From contig UNRJ01000005.1 in NCBI GenBank assembly GCA_900537125.1, forward strand, positions 62,001 through 126,000: a DNA stretch of 64,000 nucleotides, written 5' to 3'. Of this stretch, positions 16,685-24,451 are shown in pieces (the stretch's first letter is position 1; each line of letters opens with the position of its first letter). The notes under the pieces are model-generated. The model saw only the letters and a list, made by a program, of their open reading frames with translations. It was not told the origin of the DNA and did not search any database. Both the position numbers and the translations under genes were made by a program. This DNA comes from Rhodobacteraceae bacterium Alg238-R152. Its GTDB lineage: Bacteria; Pseudomonadota; Alphaproteobacteria; Rhodobacterales; Rhodobacteraceae.

Positions 16685-17092
16685 CTACCGAGTCACATGT
16701 ACCGCGCATTTGGCATGACGCACAACCTGTGCTGCGGTGCTGCCCAACACAATGTCCTGAACACCCGGCTTATGTGACGCAATCACAATGCAATCCACCG
16801 CGTTTGCAGCCCCCCATTTCACAATGGTTTTGCCCGCATGCCCTTCTTCTACAACGCCTTTTACGTTTGGCAAGTCAGCTCCCATAGCCTCCAAACTGGC
16901 CACAATTGCGGTCTGCGCCTCGGCTTGAAACCCCTCCGGCACATAGTTGATCACATAGCTTGGAACATTGGCCATGACATGCAGCAAGCTGACCTGACCA
17001 TCCTCAGCTATCAACCGATGCGCAATTGCAATGGCCTCCCCGGGGTCATGGGCTTCATCAAACGCCACTGGCACCAAAATATGCTTATACAT
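16685..17092 (-). CDS. Universal stress protein (UspA family)
   Basis: A 135-residue single Usp domain. It opens with the canonical YKHILVPVAFDEAHDPGEA strand and ends with the ATP-binding-type segment IASHKPGVQDIVLGSTAAQVVRHAKCAVHV. The usual GxxG pattern is altered (GVQDIVLGSTA), but the LGSTA that contacts phosphate is kept, so nucleotide binding is plausible. Such proteins are dimers that support stress survival by unclear means. It stands between two unrelated minus-strand genes with 47 nt to the upstream ABM gene stop, so cotranscription with that gene is possible. Confidence 0.92.
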   Translation of the reverse strand: MYKHILVPVAFDEAHDPGEAIAIAHRLIAEDGQVSLLHVMANVPSYVINYVPEGFQAEAQTAIVASLEAMGADLPNVKGVVEEGHAGKTIVKWGAANAVDCIVIASHKPGVQDIVLGSTAAQVVRHAKCAVHVTR

Positions 17093-17139
17093 TTCAAACT
17101 CCTAGTGGCACCGGCTGGCAAACATCTCAGTGTTCAACG

Positions 17140-17460
17140 TCAATCAAATGCGGCCATAACATCATACATCACAGGCTCAAAACTGCGGCACAATTGCGTG
17201 ATCTTCCGATTGCGTTCTCGCATCTCTTCAGTGCGCAACATCGCCTGAAAGTCTTCCCGTCGCTGCCATTGGGAATAGTTTGCGATCCGGGTTTGTGCGT
17301 CATTCACGTGCAACCCTGCTGCAATGAACCCAGGCTGTTTGGATATGAATTGATCGTAGGCATCCGTCAATGCGTCCATCAAATCCTGACAGGTGCCCGG
17401 TGTCATTTCAAACGTGGTGATAACGGTTTGAAGGTCCGTCTCCTTGGAAATCTTCGGCAA
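17140..17460 (-). CDS. Antibiotic biosynthesis monooxygenase (ABM)-like protein
   Basis: A 106-residue single ferredoxin-like domain of the ABM family (quinol/haem-degrading monooxygenase relatives). The key stretch is VITTFEMTPGTCQDLMDALTDAYDQFISKQPGFIAAGLHVN, the beta-alpha-beta core; FQAMLRTEEMRERNRKI forms the second helix. The start is decided by the ribosome site: AAGGAGG five bases before a TTG (L of LPKISKE). The open frame continues 339 bases upstream without coding character, and that part overlaps the region before the next gene. Function may be detoxification or haem/quinol chemistry; the family is broad. Confidence 0.78.
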   Translation of the reverse strand: MPKISKETDLQTVITTFEMTPGTCQDLMDALTDAYDQFISKQPGFIAAGLHVNDAQTRIANYSQWQRREDFQAMLRTEEMRERNRKITQLCRSFEPVMYDVMAAFD

Positions 17461-17680
17461 TGGTTCCTCCTTCCTTTTCCTCAGCTTAGTCCACCAATGG
17501 TCGACTTGACCACAGAATTTCCGCCAAAGCGCTTCCTCACTCCCACTCCCAAAATGCAGGACACGGTCATGTGATTGCACCAAACTACATTTTAGCTCAT
17601 ATTGGCGTTGGTTTTCTGCTGAGCGAACCAGATGGCTCCCCCACGGGCCACGCGGCTCGGCACCGACATATGAGGCAACC

Positions 17681-18001
17681 ATGACCAGATTTCTAGCAGC
17701 GCCGCTTTTGGCGCTGATGCTTGTTCCCGCGCTCCCCCATATTGGTGATGCTAACACCTTAAACCGCGCGTGCCTGCGCTCCGATCGCGATGGCGTCACG
17801 CGTCAACTGTGCCGGTGCATTCAAAAAACCGCGAACAAAAGCCTGTCACGTGCGGATCAACGTTTGGCGGCCAGCTTCATCAAAGACCCACATCGCGCCC
17901 AAGAAATTCGCCAGTCGGACCAGCGCAGCCATGAGATTTTCTGGAAGCGCTACAAAAAGTTCGAAACCAGCGTTGTGTCGAGCTGCAAGCACCTGCGCTG
18001 A
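17681..18001 (+). CDS. Hypothetical secreted protein with conserved Cys
   Basis: A 106-residue protein with a signal peptide (MTRFLAAPLLALMLVPALPH, cleavage near GDA-N). The mature part has Cys in NRACLRS, LCRCIQK and SSCKHLR, four in total, suggesting two disulphides. It is otherwise basic and helical. The pattern resembles small uncharacterised alphaproteobacterial periplasmic proteins, but I cannot name a family. It is followed 82 nt later by a LysR gene in the same direction. Fair coding character; start ATG is preceded by a weak AGGCA site. Confidence 0.65.
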   Translation: MTRFLAAPLLALMLVPALPHIGDANTLNRACLRSDRDGVTRQLCRCIQKTANKSLSRADQRLAASFIKDPHRAQEIRQSDQRSHEIFWKRYKKFETSVVSSCKHLR

Positions 18002-18083
18002 CTTCGGCGTCCAACACCACGCACAAGCCACTTGACCCGGCGCTCTGCTCTATTCACAAAAGCCAAAGAGGGTGGAGAGATCA

Positions 18084-19055
18084 ATGCTGAACAAAGGTGT
18101 CACCTTACGCGGCCTCGAGGTGTTTGAGGCTTTGGCTGAACACGGCTCTGTGGCACGAGCATCAGAGATCACCGGCCTATCCCAACCCGCTGTGTCACAG
18201 CAGATCCGCAACCTGCAGACCGCTCTAGGTACTGACCTGATCGACCACAGCAAACGACCGATGCAACTCACCGCAGCCGGGCGGGCTTACCTTAGTCGTG
18301 CCCGAGAAGTTTTGTCCCAATTGCGGTTGGCGCAATCCGAACTGACGGTGATGGACCTCACCCACCTAACCCAGTTGTCGATGGGCATCATTGACGATTT
18401 TGACAATGATTTAACGCCACGCCTGGTCACCAAGCTTGCAGAGTCCATGACGCGGTGTCGGTTTAGACTAGTGACCGCACCCAGCCATGAGATCACCGAT
18501 GCCATTCTCAGTGGTGACCTGCACCTCGCAATCACAGCCATGTCGCCCGAAGCCATTGATGGCATAACAGAATATCCCCTCGCACAAGACCCATTTATTC
18601 TTGTAACCCCCTCCGGATATGGACCCACATCAGGCGAGATCACCCAGTCTCTTCAAGACCTTCCAATGCTGCGCTACGGGCAGGAACAATTGATCGGCCG
18701 CCAAATTGAGGCCGAACTGACCCGTGCAAAGTTTGACGTTCCCCAACGCTTCGAGATTGGTTCCAACCCCTCGTTGATGGCCATGGTTTCACGTGGCATC
18801 GGCTGGGCCATCACCACGCCGCTTGGCTACCTGCGCGCAGCGCGTTTCCACGATCAGGTCGACGCGCACCCGCTGCCCTTTGCGCCCTTCAGCCGCAGAA
18901 TTTCCCTTCTCGCCAGTGGCGATTGGGCGGACACGGTACCCCGTGATGTGGCACAAACCATGCGGGGATTGATCCAGGCCCATATGGTCTCCCCGGCTGT
19001 TGAACGCTTCCCGTGGCTGGAACGCGATTTCAAAATTTTGGAAGACAACACCTAA
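18084..19055 (+). CDS. LysR-family transcriptional regulator
   Basis: A 323-residue LysR-type regulator. The N-terminal winged helix is clear (LRGLEVFEALAEHGSVARASEITGLSQPAVSQQIRNLQ, residues about 8-45), followed by the linker helix and a two-lobed effector domain (about 95-300; the LHLAITAMS strand is visible). I use the ATG after GGAGAGA rather than a GTG 12 bases upstream. No divergent partner gene is present, since both neighbours on the left run the same way, so its target is unknown. It is convergent with the phosphatase gene. Confidence 0.92.
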   Translation: MLNKGVTLRGLEVFEALAEHGSVARASEITGLSQPAVSQQIRNLQTALGTDLIDHSKRPMQLTAAGRAYLSRAREVLSQLRLAQSELTVMDLTHLTQLSMGIIDDFDNDLTPRLVTKLAESMTRCRFRLVTAPSHEITDAILSGDLHLAITAMSPEAIDGITEYPLAQDPFILVTPSGYGPTSGEITQSLQDLPMLRYGQEQLIGRQIEAELTRAKFDVPQRFEIGSNPSLMAMVSRGIGWAITTPLGYLRAARFHDQVDAHPLPFAPFSRRISLLASGDWADTVPRDVAQTMRGLIQAHMVSPAVERFPWLERDFKILEDNT

Positions 19056-19079
19056 CGCTGTTTTCGATTTCCAAAAACT

Positions 19080-19520
19080 TCACGCCTCTGTCAACGCGAC
19101 CTTAAGACCACGCGCACACCCCTCAATCAGGTCGAGCGCACCGTCAAAATCGCGGGTGTAATACGGGTCGGGCACTTCTCTCATCCCGCTGCCAGACGCA
19201 TATTCCGTGAACAGCCGTACTTCCGTCTGGTTGCCACTGGGGCGCAGCTGTTCAATATCGGCGATGTTATCCGCGTCCATCCCAATGATCAGGTCAAACC
19301 GCTCAAAATCACGCGCCGTAAACTGACGCGCCCGCAAATTCGACAGATCATACCCACGCGCATGCGCGGCGTCTTGCGTCGGGCCATACGGCGGTTTGCC
19401 AACATGCCATCCTGCCGTGCCTGCACTATCTGTTTCAACCTCCGGCGCCATGTCACGAAACACCGCTTCTGCTGACGGTGACCGACAGATGTTCCCCAGA
19501 CACACAAACACAACTTTCAT
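19080..19520 (-). CDS. Low-molecular-weight protein tyrosine phosphatase
   Basis: A 146-residue LMW-PTP. The P-loop CLGNICRSP (C7-x5-R13) supplies the nucleophilic Cys and the phosphate-binding Arg, and the general acid Asp is in VPDPYYTRD near the C-terminus. The length and motif order fit the typical soluble bacterial enzyme. A strong ribosome site GGGAGAGA precedes the ATG. Such enzymes act on phosphotyrosine, on arginine phosphate in some bacteria, or simply on small phosphates; no tyrosine kinase gene is adjacent to suggest a partner. Confidence 0.93.
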   Translation of the reverse strand: MKVVFVCLGNICRSPSAEAVFRDMAPEVETDSAGTAGWHVGKPPYGPTQDAAHARGYDLSNLRARQFTARDFERFDLIIGMDADNIADIEQLRPSGNQTEVRLFTEYASGSGMREVPDPYYTRDFDGALDLIEGCARGLKVALTEA

Positions 19521-19634
19521 ATTCTCTCCCTCTTTGTTGCCTTAGGGATCGCTGCTACCCACTTTCAGGTCAAGTGGAGTTGCCACGCCATGCCTCCCTT
19601 GCCAGAGTGCCACCAACCCAACTTTGGAGGCCCC

Positions 19635-20336
19635 ATGTCAAACTCGATTGTCATCCTGACCGGCGCAGGCATCAGCGCAGAAAGTGGCCTTGGCACGTTT
19701 CGCGATGAAGGTGGATTGTGGGCACAACACCGTATCGAAGATGTTGCTACACCCGAAGGCTTTGCGCGCAACCCCAAGTTGGTGCACGATTTTTACAACG
19801 CGCGCCGCGCTCAAGCGACAAAGGCTCACCCCAACGCGGCCCATCATGCACTTGCAGAACTGGAAGCAAAATTTCCAGGAACCGTGCTGATCGTCACACA
19901 AAACGTCGATGATTTGCATGAAAAGGCGGGTAGCAACAACGTATTGCACATGCATGGAACACTTCATGGGGCGCTGTGTGACGCCTGTGGCACCCGGTGG
20001 ACCGCTCCAGTGACAATGATGACAGAAGACCCCTGCCCTAGCTGTAAGAAACAAGCCACCCGTCCAGATGTGGTATGGTTTGGTGAATTGCCCTACGGCA
20101 TGGAGCGCATCACTGAGGCATTGTCACAAGCCGATGTATTTGTGTCCATTGGCACCTCCGGTGAGGTCTACCCGGCAGCCAATTTTGTCTCCGAAGCAGA
20201 CATGTTTGGCGCTCACACAGTGGAGCTCAATCTTGAGCCCTCCTCTGGTGCATCTCGTTTTGCCGAAACGCACTTTGGGTCAGCCACTCAGGTCGTACCC
20301 ACTTGGGTGGCAGAAGAACTCGCTCGAACTATCTAA
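19635..20336 (+). CDS. cobB: NAD-dependent protein deacylase (Sir2/CobB family)
   Basis: A 233-residue class III sirtuin. NAD-binding motifs GAGISAESGLGTFRD (residues 10-24) and TQNVDDLHEKAG are intact, the catalytic His lies in LHMHGTLHG, and a zinc ribbon is formed by CDAC and CPSC pairs. The FYNARR sequence provides the Tyr-x-x-Arg pair used for succinyl- or malonyl-lysine in SIRT5/CobB enzymes, so it likely removes acetyl and acidic acyl groups. The start is the ATG after TTTGGAGG; an in-frame upstream ATG has no ribosome site. It is a single gene between convergent neighbours. Confidence 0.94.
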   Translation: MSNSIVILTGAGISAESGLGTFRDEGGLWAQHRIEDVATPEGFARNPKLVHDFYNARRAQATKAHPNAAHHALAELEAKFPGTVLIVTQNVDDLHEKAGSNNVLHMHGTLHGALCDACGTRWTAPVTMMTEDPCPSCKKQATRPDVVWFGELPYGMERITEALSQADVFVSIGTSGEVYPAANFVSEADMFGAHTVELNLEPSSGASRFAETHFGSATQVVPTWVAEELARTI

Positions 20337-20370
20337 CAAAAAAGGCCGCTCGATGTGGAGCGACCTTTCG
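20335..20370 (-). terminator. Terminator of the copper-chaperone gene
   Basis: Stem AAAGGTCGCTC/GAGCGGCCTTT (one mismatch) followed on the minus strand by a T-run. It lies 25 bases past the stop of the PCu(A)C gene. Confidence 0.8.
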
Positions 20371-20394
20371 AGTATTGCAAGTTAAGTCAGCTAC

Positions 20395-20901
20395 TTAGCC
20401 GTCAGACTTCTTCATGTCGTGGCCAGAGTGGTCACCGTGCTTCATACCGCCGTGCTCTGGCTTGCGCTCCAGATCCACCGGCACTTCAAGGGTCACGTCG
20501 CCGGCTTTTTCAAATGTAAGGGTCACGGTCACAACGTCGCCGTGCTCAAGGCCACGGTTCAGCCCCATGAACATCACGTGGTCACCGCCACGCTGCAACA
20601 TGTGCATACCACCCGCAGGTACGGTAAAGCCCTCTTTCACGTGCAGCATCTGCATGTTGCCATTGCCGTCATCTTTGTGGGTGTGCAGTTCGGTGCGCTT
20701 GGCAACATCGGACGACACGCTGATCAGCTGGTCATCTTCTGCGCCAGAATTCTTAATTACCATGAATGCTGCGCCCGCTTTGGACATTTTGGTGGCCACA
20801 CGCGCATAGGCGTCATTCACGGCAATGGTGCCTTCTGCAAATGCAGGCAAAGCAAAGGCAACGGCAGCAACAGCTGCGAGGGAAAGTGTTTTGAAGGACA
20901 T
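20395..20901 (-). CDS. Periplasmic copper chaperone (PCu(A)C family)
   Basis: A 168-residue PCu(A)C protein that carries Cu(I) to cytochrome c oxidase or other periplasmic sites. The signal peptide is MSFKTLSLAAVAAVAFALPA. The conserved copper-binding set H-(x)n-M-(x)n-H-x-M is visible in ELHTHKDDGNGNMQMLH and GGDHVMFMGL. An extra C-terminal extension rich in His and Met (EHGGMKHGDHSGHDMKK) could hold more copper. It is preceded in the same direction by a DUF2946-like gene 46 bases upstream, and this pair probably forms a copper operon. Confidence 0.92.
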   Translation of the reverse strand: MSFKTLSLAAVAAVAFALPAFAEGTIAVNDAYARVATKMSKAGAAFMVIKNSGAEDDQLISVSSDVAKRTELHTHKDDGNGNMQMLHVKEGFTVPAGGMHMLQRGGDHVMFMGLNRGLEHGDVVTVTLTFEKAGDVTLEVPVDLERKPEHGGMKHGDHSGHDMKKSDG

Positions 20902-20947
20902 AGTGGTCTCCTGACCGATAGATTTTCTCTGTGGGGTTTGTTTGATT

Positions 20948-21301
20948 TCAGAGAAGGTCTAACGGCGGTGCGCGCGCGCTTTCGGCAATCCAGAGAATCA
21001 CGTCTTCGGCATCAAGGTGTCGAATGCGAAGCGCTTCACTTCGACCAAGGACCACACCTGTTTTTGGCTGATCAGAAGCCACCCAATTCAAGAGCGAGAA
21101 ACTCACCTCGGGACACAGATGCGCAGGTCCAGTTGGATTGCCCTCGGCGTCAACAGGCACCATGACAGCGCTTTCGCCAATACAGTACTCCGCATAGCCC
21201 GATGCCACTGGCATACCGCGCGCAATGGCCATGCTGTGCCCGGTCAAAACCAACACCAGCGCCAAAACAACGGCAATATATCTGCGCAAACGAAGCATCA
21301 T
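20948..21301 (-). CDS. DUF2946-like small secreted protein
   Basis: A 117-residue protein with an N-terminal hydrophobic segment (about residues 7-24) and a region CIGESAVMVPVDAEGNPTGPAHLCPEVSF that matches the DUF2946 pattern C...D..G.P...H.CP, although the final Cys of that motif is absent. DUF2946 proteins are often found beside copper or cobalt proteins. Its position directly upstream of a PCu(A)C gene supports a copper-linked role. The start could be either of two adjacent ATGs. Function is unknown. Confidence 0.7.
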   Translation of the reverse strand: MMLRLRRYIAVVLALVLVLTGHSMAIARGMPVASGYAEYCIGESAVMVPVDAEGNPTGPAHLCPEVSFSLLNWVASDQPKTGVVLGRSEALRIRHLDAEDVILWIAESARAPPLDLL

Positions 21302-21344
21302 GGCCGCATATAGACACGCCCACTCAGAATTGTGAAGCGTGACA

Positions 21345-21376
21345 AAAAGAAACAGCCCCGCAAAACTGCGAGGCTG
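21345..21376 (-). terminator. rpmB terminator
   Basis: Arms CAGCC-x-CGC and GCG-x-GGCTG, followed on the minus strand by TTTCTTTTT, lie just past the rpmB stop codon. Confidence 0.88.
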
Positions 21377-21402
21377 CTCAAATCTCTAAAAGATCAGTGC
21401 GA

Positions 21403-21693
21403 TCAGGCGTTTGCGGCCTGCGCTTTGGAGATCTCTTTTTTGATCTTCAGCGCGTTGTCAGACAGCTCAACGTCTTTGGCTTTTGCCATAAACGCGTCCA
21501 GGCCACCGCGGTGGTCTACAGTGCGCAGAGCCGCTGCAGAGATGCGGAACTTGAAGCCGCGGCCCAGAGCCTCAGACTGCAGGGTCACATCGTTCAGGTT
21601 TGGCAGAAACCGGCGACGGGTGCGGTTTTTGGCGTGGCTTACGTTGTTGCCCGTCATCGGGCCTTTTCCGGTCAATTCGCAACGGCGCGACAT
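21403..21693 (-). CDS. rpmB: 50S ribosomal protein L28
   Basis: A 96-residue L28 protein of the large ribosomal subunit. It begins [29 protein letters not shown], the nearly invariant N-terminal sequence. The single Cys is that of the alphaproteobacterial form and it lacks a four-Cys zinc site. The length is standard for alphaproteobacteria. It is a monocistronic unit with its own sigma-70-type promoter, a structured leader and a terminator. The ribosome site ACGAGGAT precedes the ATG by seven bases. Confidence 0.97.
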   Translation of the reverse strand: MSRRCELTGKGPMTGNNVSHAKNRTRRRFLPNLNDVTLQSEALGRGFKFRISAAALRTVDHRGGLDAFMAKAKDVELSDNALKIKKEISKAQAANA

Positions 21694-21716
21694 GGGTTCA
21701 TCCTCGTTTTACAGTC

Positions 21717-21812
21717 CACGGGGACATGGACCCCGTCAAAGCATTTGGGCGCCGCATAGGCTGCGCCCGGAATTTGTTTGGCGTCATTAGGCCGATTTGA
21801 TGGGGCCGTCAA
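21717..21812 (-). promoter_or_regulatory. rpmB promoter and structured leader
   Basis: On the minus strand, TTGACG (21807-21812) and TAATGA (21784-21789) are separated by 17 bases, a good sigma-70 promoter. The roughly 85-nt leader can fold two hairpins: GGGCGC/GCGCCC near 21749-21770 and ACGGGG/CCCCGT near 21718-21736, the latter about 24 bases before the start codon. A role in regulation of L28 is a possibility only. Confidence 0.6.
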
Positions 21813-21846
21813 GTGATTCAGCCAGACTTTGACTGCATTTTGCGCC

Positions 21847-22545
21847 CTAACTTTGTGGTGGGCGATCCTGGTTATCCGAAACCCGGTTCCGGTCCCAACA
21901 AATGGTCATACCTTGATCGCGGCGCGCAAAAATTTCCGGTAGGAAGTTTTCAAAGTTGCCAATCTCTTCGACCGTGTGCAGCACCCAAGCGTAATTCTTA
22001 TCCTCATAGTATAGCCAGGGGATCATCACCCGGTTGACCAACGGCTTAAGCCAGCCAGTCTCGACGCCCACGGTCAGATGATTGGTGAACTTTGCCCCCT
22101 CTGGCCCATCTTCAAATCGGAATTCCAAATCCGCCACAGTTACGCCTCGTCGCGTGGCCTTAAGAGCAAACCGAGAGGCATCCAATGCCACCACTTCAAG
22201 CCGCTCATCCAGCGCGTATTTGGGATTGCGCTGATAGACTTCTTGAATGAGCACAAAATCCCCAGGTTTCAGCGGCCCATCCGGTACGGCCTTTTCGCTG
22301 TCTAGAGAGATATGATCCTGCGGATGGCTCACCAGAAAAGCAGGCTGCGCATCCCCATCGATCACCAAGTCCAGGTCAGCATAGACCCCATACCACCAGG
22401 TTAACATCTCAGCTGTGACATCCCGCACTGGGGGATGGTCCACCTCAAACAAGGTGCGCCCATCCGGAAGATGCGTCACGGTTGAGTGGGCATTTTCAAA
22501 GCCCTTGAGTTCCCAGCCAAACTCACGTGGCTCCGGTAGTTGCAC
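21847..22545 (-). CDS. DAPG hydrolase (PhlG)-like protein, paralogue 1
   Basis: A 232-residue soluble protein, clearly homologous to the neighbouring gene (shared pattern P-x-x-FGW-x-L, TAEM-x-x-WW-x-GVYA, HP-x-DH, EEI-x-x-F-x-FLP-x-I-x-A-x-RDQG). The conserved His/Asp/Glu positions (SHPQDHISLD and VEEIGNFENF) suggest a metal-dependent hydrolase. The overall motif order resembles the 2,4-diacetylphloroglucinol hydrolase PhlG family, an assignment from memory of the family's pattern and not verified. It probably cleaves a C-C bond in a polyketide or aromatic ketone if that is right. Intact, with no signal peptide. Tandem with the next gene. Confidence 0.6.
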   Translation of the reverse strand: MQLPEPREFGWELKGFENAHSTVTHLPDGRTLFEVDHPPVRDVTAEMLTWWYGVYADLDLVIDGDAQPAFLVSHPQDHISLDSEKAVPDGPLKPGDFVLIQEVYQRNPKYALDERLEVVALDASRFALKATRRGVTVADLEFRFEDGPEGAKFTNHLTVGVETGWLKPLVNRVMIPWLYYEDKNYAWVLHTVEEIGNFENFLPEIFARRDQGMTICWDRNRVSDNQDRPPQS

Positions 22546-22689
22546 TCAATTCCTCCCGTCTCATTGCTCGCGACATCAAAACCGCCTGACGTCCCAGCAC
22601 TCTTTGGTGCCACAACAGGAATAGAGTGCGCGGATTGCCTTCGTCAGGCAAGAAACATTTGCGACATTTCAAATATAGCTTTCACCGCA

Positions 22690-23376
22690 TCACGGTGTGT
22701 TTGTCCGATCCCACACAATCACTTCACCTTGATCCCGAAGGGCATAGATGTCGGGTAAAAAATGCACCCAGGCGCTTATTTCTTCGACATTGTGCTGCAT
22801 CCAAGCTTCTGTCTTTTTCTCGTCAAAGAGCACGGGAATAAACACTTGATTGATCAAGGTCTTTGCCCACCCATCGGGAACCCCAATACACAGTTGCGTC
22901 GAAATTTTGAGACCGTCAGCCGTATCTTGATACGAATATTCAAGCTCAGCGACAGTCAATCCCCAACGCACTGACCGGATGGCATAGTTTTCCGCGCTGC
23001 GCCGCAATACGCGCAATGTTTCATTTGTTGTGTACCGCATGTCCCGCCCATAGGCCTCTGCCAGGGTGACGCTATCTCCCGCCTTCAGTGGCGCGTGAGG
23101 TTTCTGGCCCGCACGTTCGATATGCGCGTGGTCACGTGGATGCCAAACCTGAAACGCCAGATAGGTCTGCCCGTCAACGGTGAGCTTTTGATGCGCATAA
23201 ACGCCAAACCACCAAGCCACCATTTCTGCAGTGACACCCGGCACAATCGGATGATGCAGTTCCATGACGATGCGCCCATCCTGGGTCTGCGTAAACACCG
23301 TTTCAGCCTCTTCAAGCCCTCGCAATGCCCAGCCAAAGTCTCGGGGAGGAGGCAAGTGCTGCAACGGCCTGCTCAA
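22690..23376 (-). CDS. DAPG hydrolase (PhlG)-like protein, paralogue 2
   Basis: A 228-residue paralogue of the gene just downstream, about a third to 40% alike by eye. It keeps WHPRDHAHIE and VEEISAWVHFLP, where the presumed metal and catalytic residues sit, and the paired Trp in TAEMVAWWFGVYA. The two genes lie 144 bases apart on the same strand, so they may be cotranscribed. Both copies keep the conserved residues, so this looks like duplication with diverged substrate use rather than decay. The family name is tentative. Confidence 0.6.
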   Translation of the reverse strand: MSRPLQHLPPPRDFGWALRGLEEAETVFTQTQDGRIVMELHHPIVPGVTAEMVAWWFGVYAHQKLTVDGQTYLAFQVWHPRDHAHIERAGQKPHAPLKAGDSVTLAEAYGRDMRYTTNETLRVLRRSAENYAIRSVRWGLTVAELEYSYQDTADGLKISTQLCIGVPDGWAKTLINQVFIPVLFDEKKTEAWMQHNVEEISAWVHFLPDIYALRDQGEVIVWDRTNTP

Positions 23377-23445
23377 AATGAGCCATCCTGACCAATGCAG
23401 ACGCCATAAGAATAATCCATGTCCATAGGGGCATGATTGCGCAGA

Positions 23446-24417
23446 CTAAGAGAGATGATCAAGCACCTCTTTGGCGGCTTGCCCTGGTGTTACCTCACCA
23501 GCGGCTACCTTAGTGTCCAGATCGGCCAGATGTTTTTGAGCGTCGCTTTGCTGCAATCGTGCCAACAGCCCCTGTCGCACCTCTTCGTGAAACCAGAATT
23601 GCGCCTGCGCTGCCCGCCGGGCGGCCCAATGCCCCTCCGCCCTACGCCACTTGATCAAAGACGTGATCTCGTCCCAAGCTGTCACAAGCCCGCTTTCTTC
23701 CAACGCAGAGACCGTCATGGCTTTGGGAAACCCTTGCGGATCTTGCGGCCGTTTGCGCAATAGGCGCAATGCGCCCGCATAATCCGCGCAGGTGCGCATA
23801 GCCGCGCTTTTTAAGTCGCCATCCGCCTTGTTCACAAGGATCACATCGGCCATTTCCATGATGCCGCGCTTCACCCCTTGCAGCTCATCGCCGCCTGCCG
23901 GTGCCAGCAACAACAGAAACAGATCAGCCATCTCCGCCACCACGGTTTCGGACTGCCCAACCCCCACGGTCTCAATCAGCACCACATCAAACCCAGCGGC
24001 CTCACACAGCGCCACAGCCTCCCGCGAGCGCCGCGCCACGCCCCCCAAATGTGTTTGGCTCGGCGAGGGGCGGATAAACGCATTTGGGTCCCGGCTTAAC
24101 CGCTCCATGCGTGTCTTGTCGCCCAAAATAGACCCGCCCGACCGCGCCGAAGACGGGTCCACCGCCAGCACAGCCACACGCAGCCCCTGCGCTGTCAACA
24201 TCATGCCAAAGCTCTCGATGAAGGTGGATTTCCCCACTCCAGGCGTGCCCGACAGGCCAATACGCAGGGCTTGTTTTCCAGCTTTTGACAACGTGTCGAG
24301 CAAAGCTGTGGCCTGTTCGCGATGATCAGGACGCGCGCTCTCCACCAAGGTAATCGCTCGCGCCAAAGCCCGGCGATCTTGTTTCAGTATTCTGTCACGC
24401 AGATCTGCGATATCCAT
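23446..24417 (-). CDS. meaB: MeaB/ArgK-type GTPase (mutase chaperone)
   Basis: A 323-residue G3E-family GTPase, chaperone for adenosylcobalamin-dependent acyl-CoA mutases (methylmalonyl-CoA or ethylmalonyl-CoA mutase). Walker A is GTPGVGKSTF, switch regions include VDPSSARSGGSILGDKTRM, VETVGVGQSE gives the G3 site, and VNKADGD the guanine specificity motif. The chosen start is MDIADLRDRILKQD; an upstream in-frame ATG would overlap the divergent gene. No mutase gene is in the window, so the partner is elsewhere. It is well known in Rhodobacteraceae that make use of the ethylmalonyl-CoA pathway. Confidence 0.93.
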   Translation of the reverse strand: MDIADLRDRILKQDRRALARAITLVESARPDHREQATALLDTLSKAGKQALRIGLSGTPGVGKSTFIESFGMMLTAQGLRVAVLAVDPSSARSGGSILGDKTRMERLSRDPNAFIRPSPSQTHLGGVARRSREAVALCEAAGFDVVLIETVGVGQSETVVAEMADLFLLLLAPAGGDELQGVKRGIMEMADVILVNKADGDLKSAAMRTCADYAGALRLLRKRPQDPQGFPKAMTVSALEESGLVTAWDEITSLIKWRRAEGHWAARRAAQAQFWFHEEVRQGLLARLQQSDAQKHLADLDTKVAAGEVTPGQAAKEVLDHLS

Positions 24418-24451
24418 GGACAAGCCTGTGTCTTTTTGATTGTGAGTCTTC

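Noticed and set aside
17461-17799. N-terminal extension of the ABM-like gene
   Set aside because: The sequence is not conserved-looking and lies before a perfect AAGGAGG ribosome site at the TTG start.
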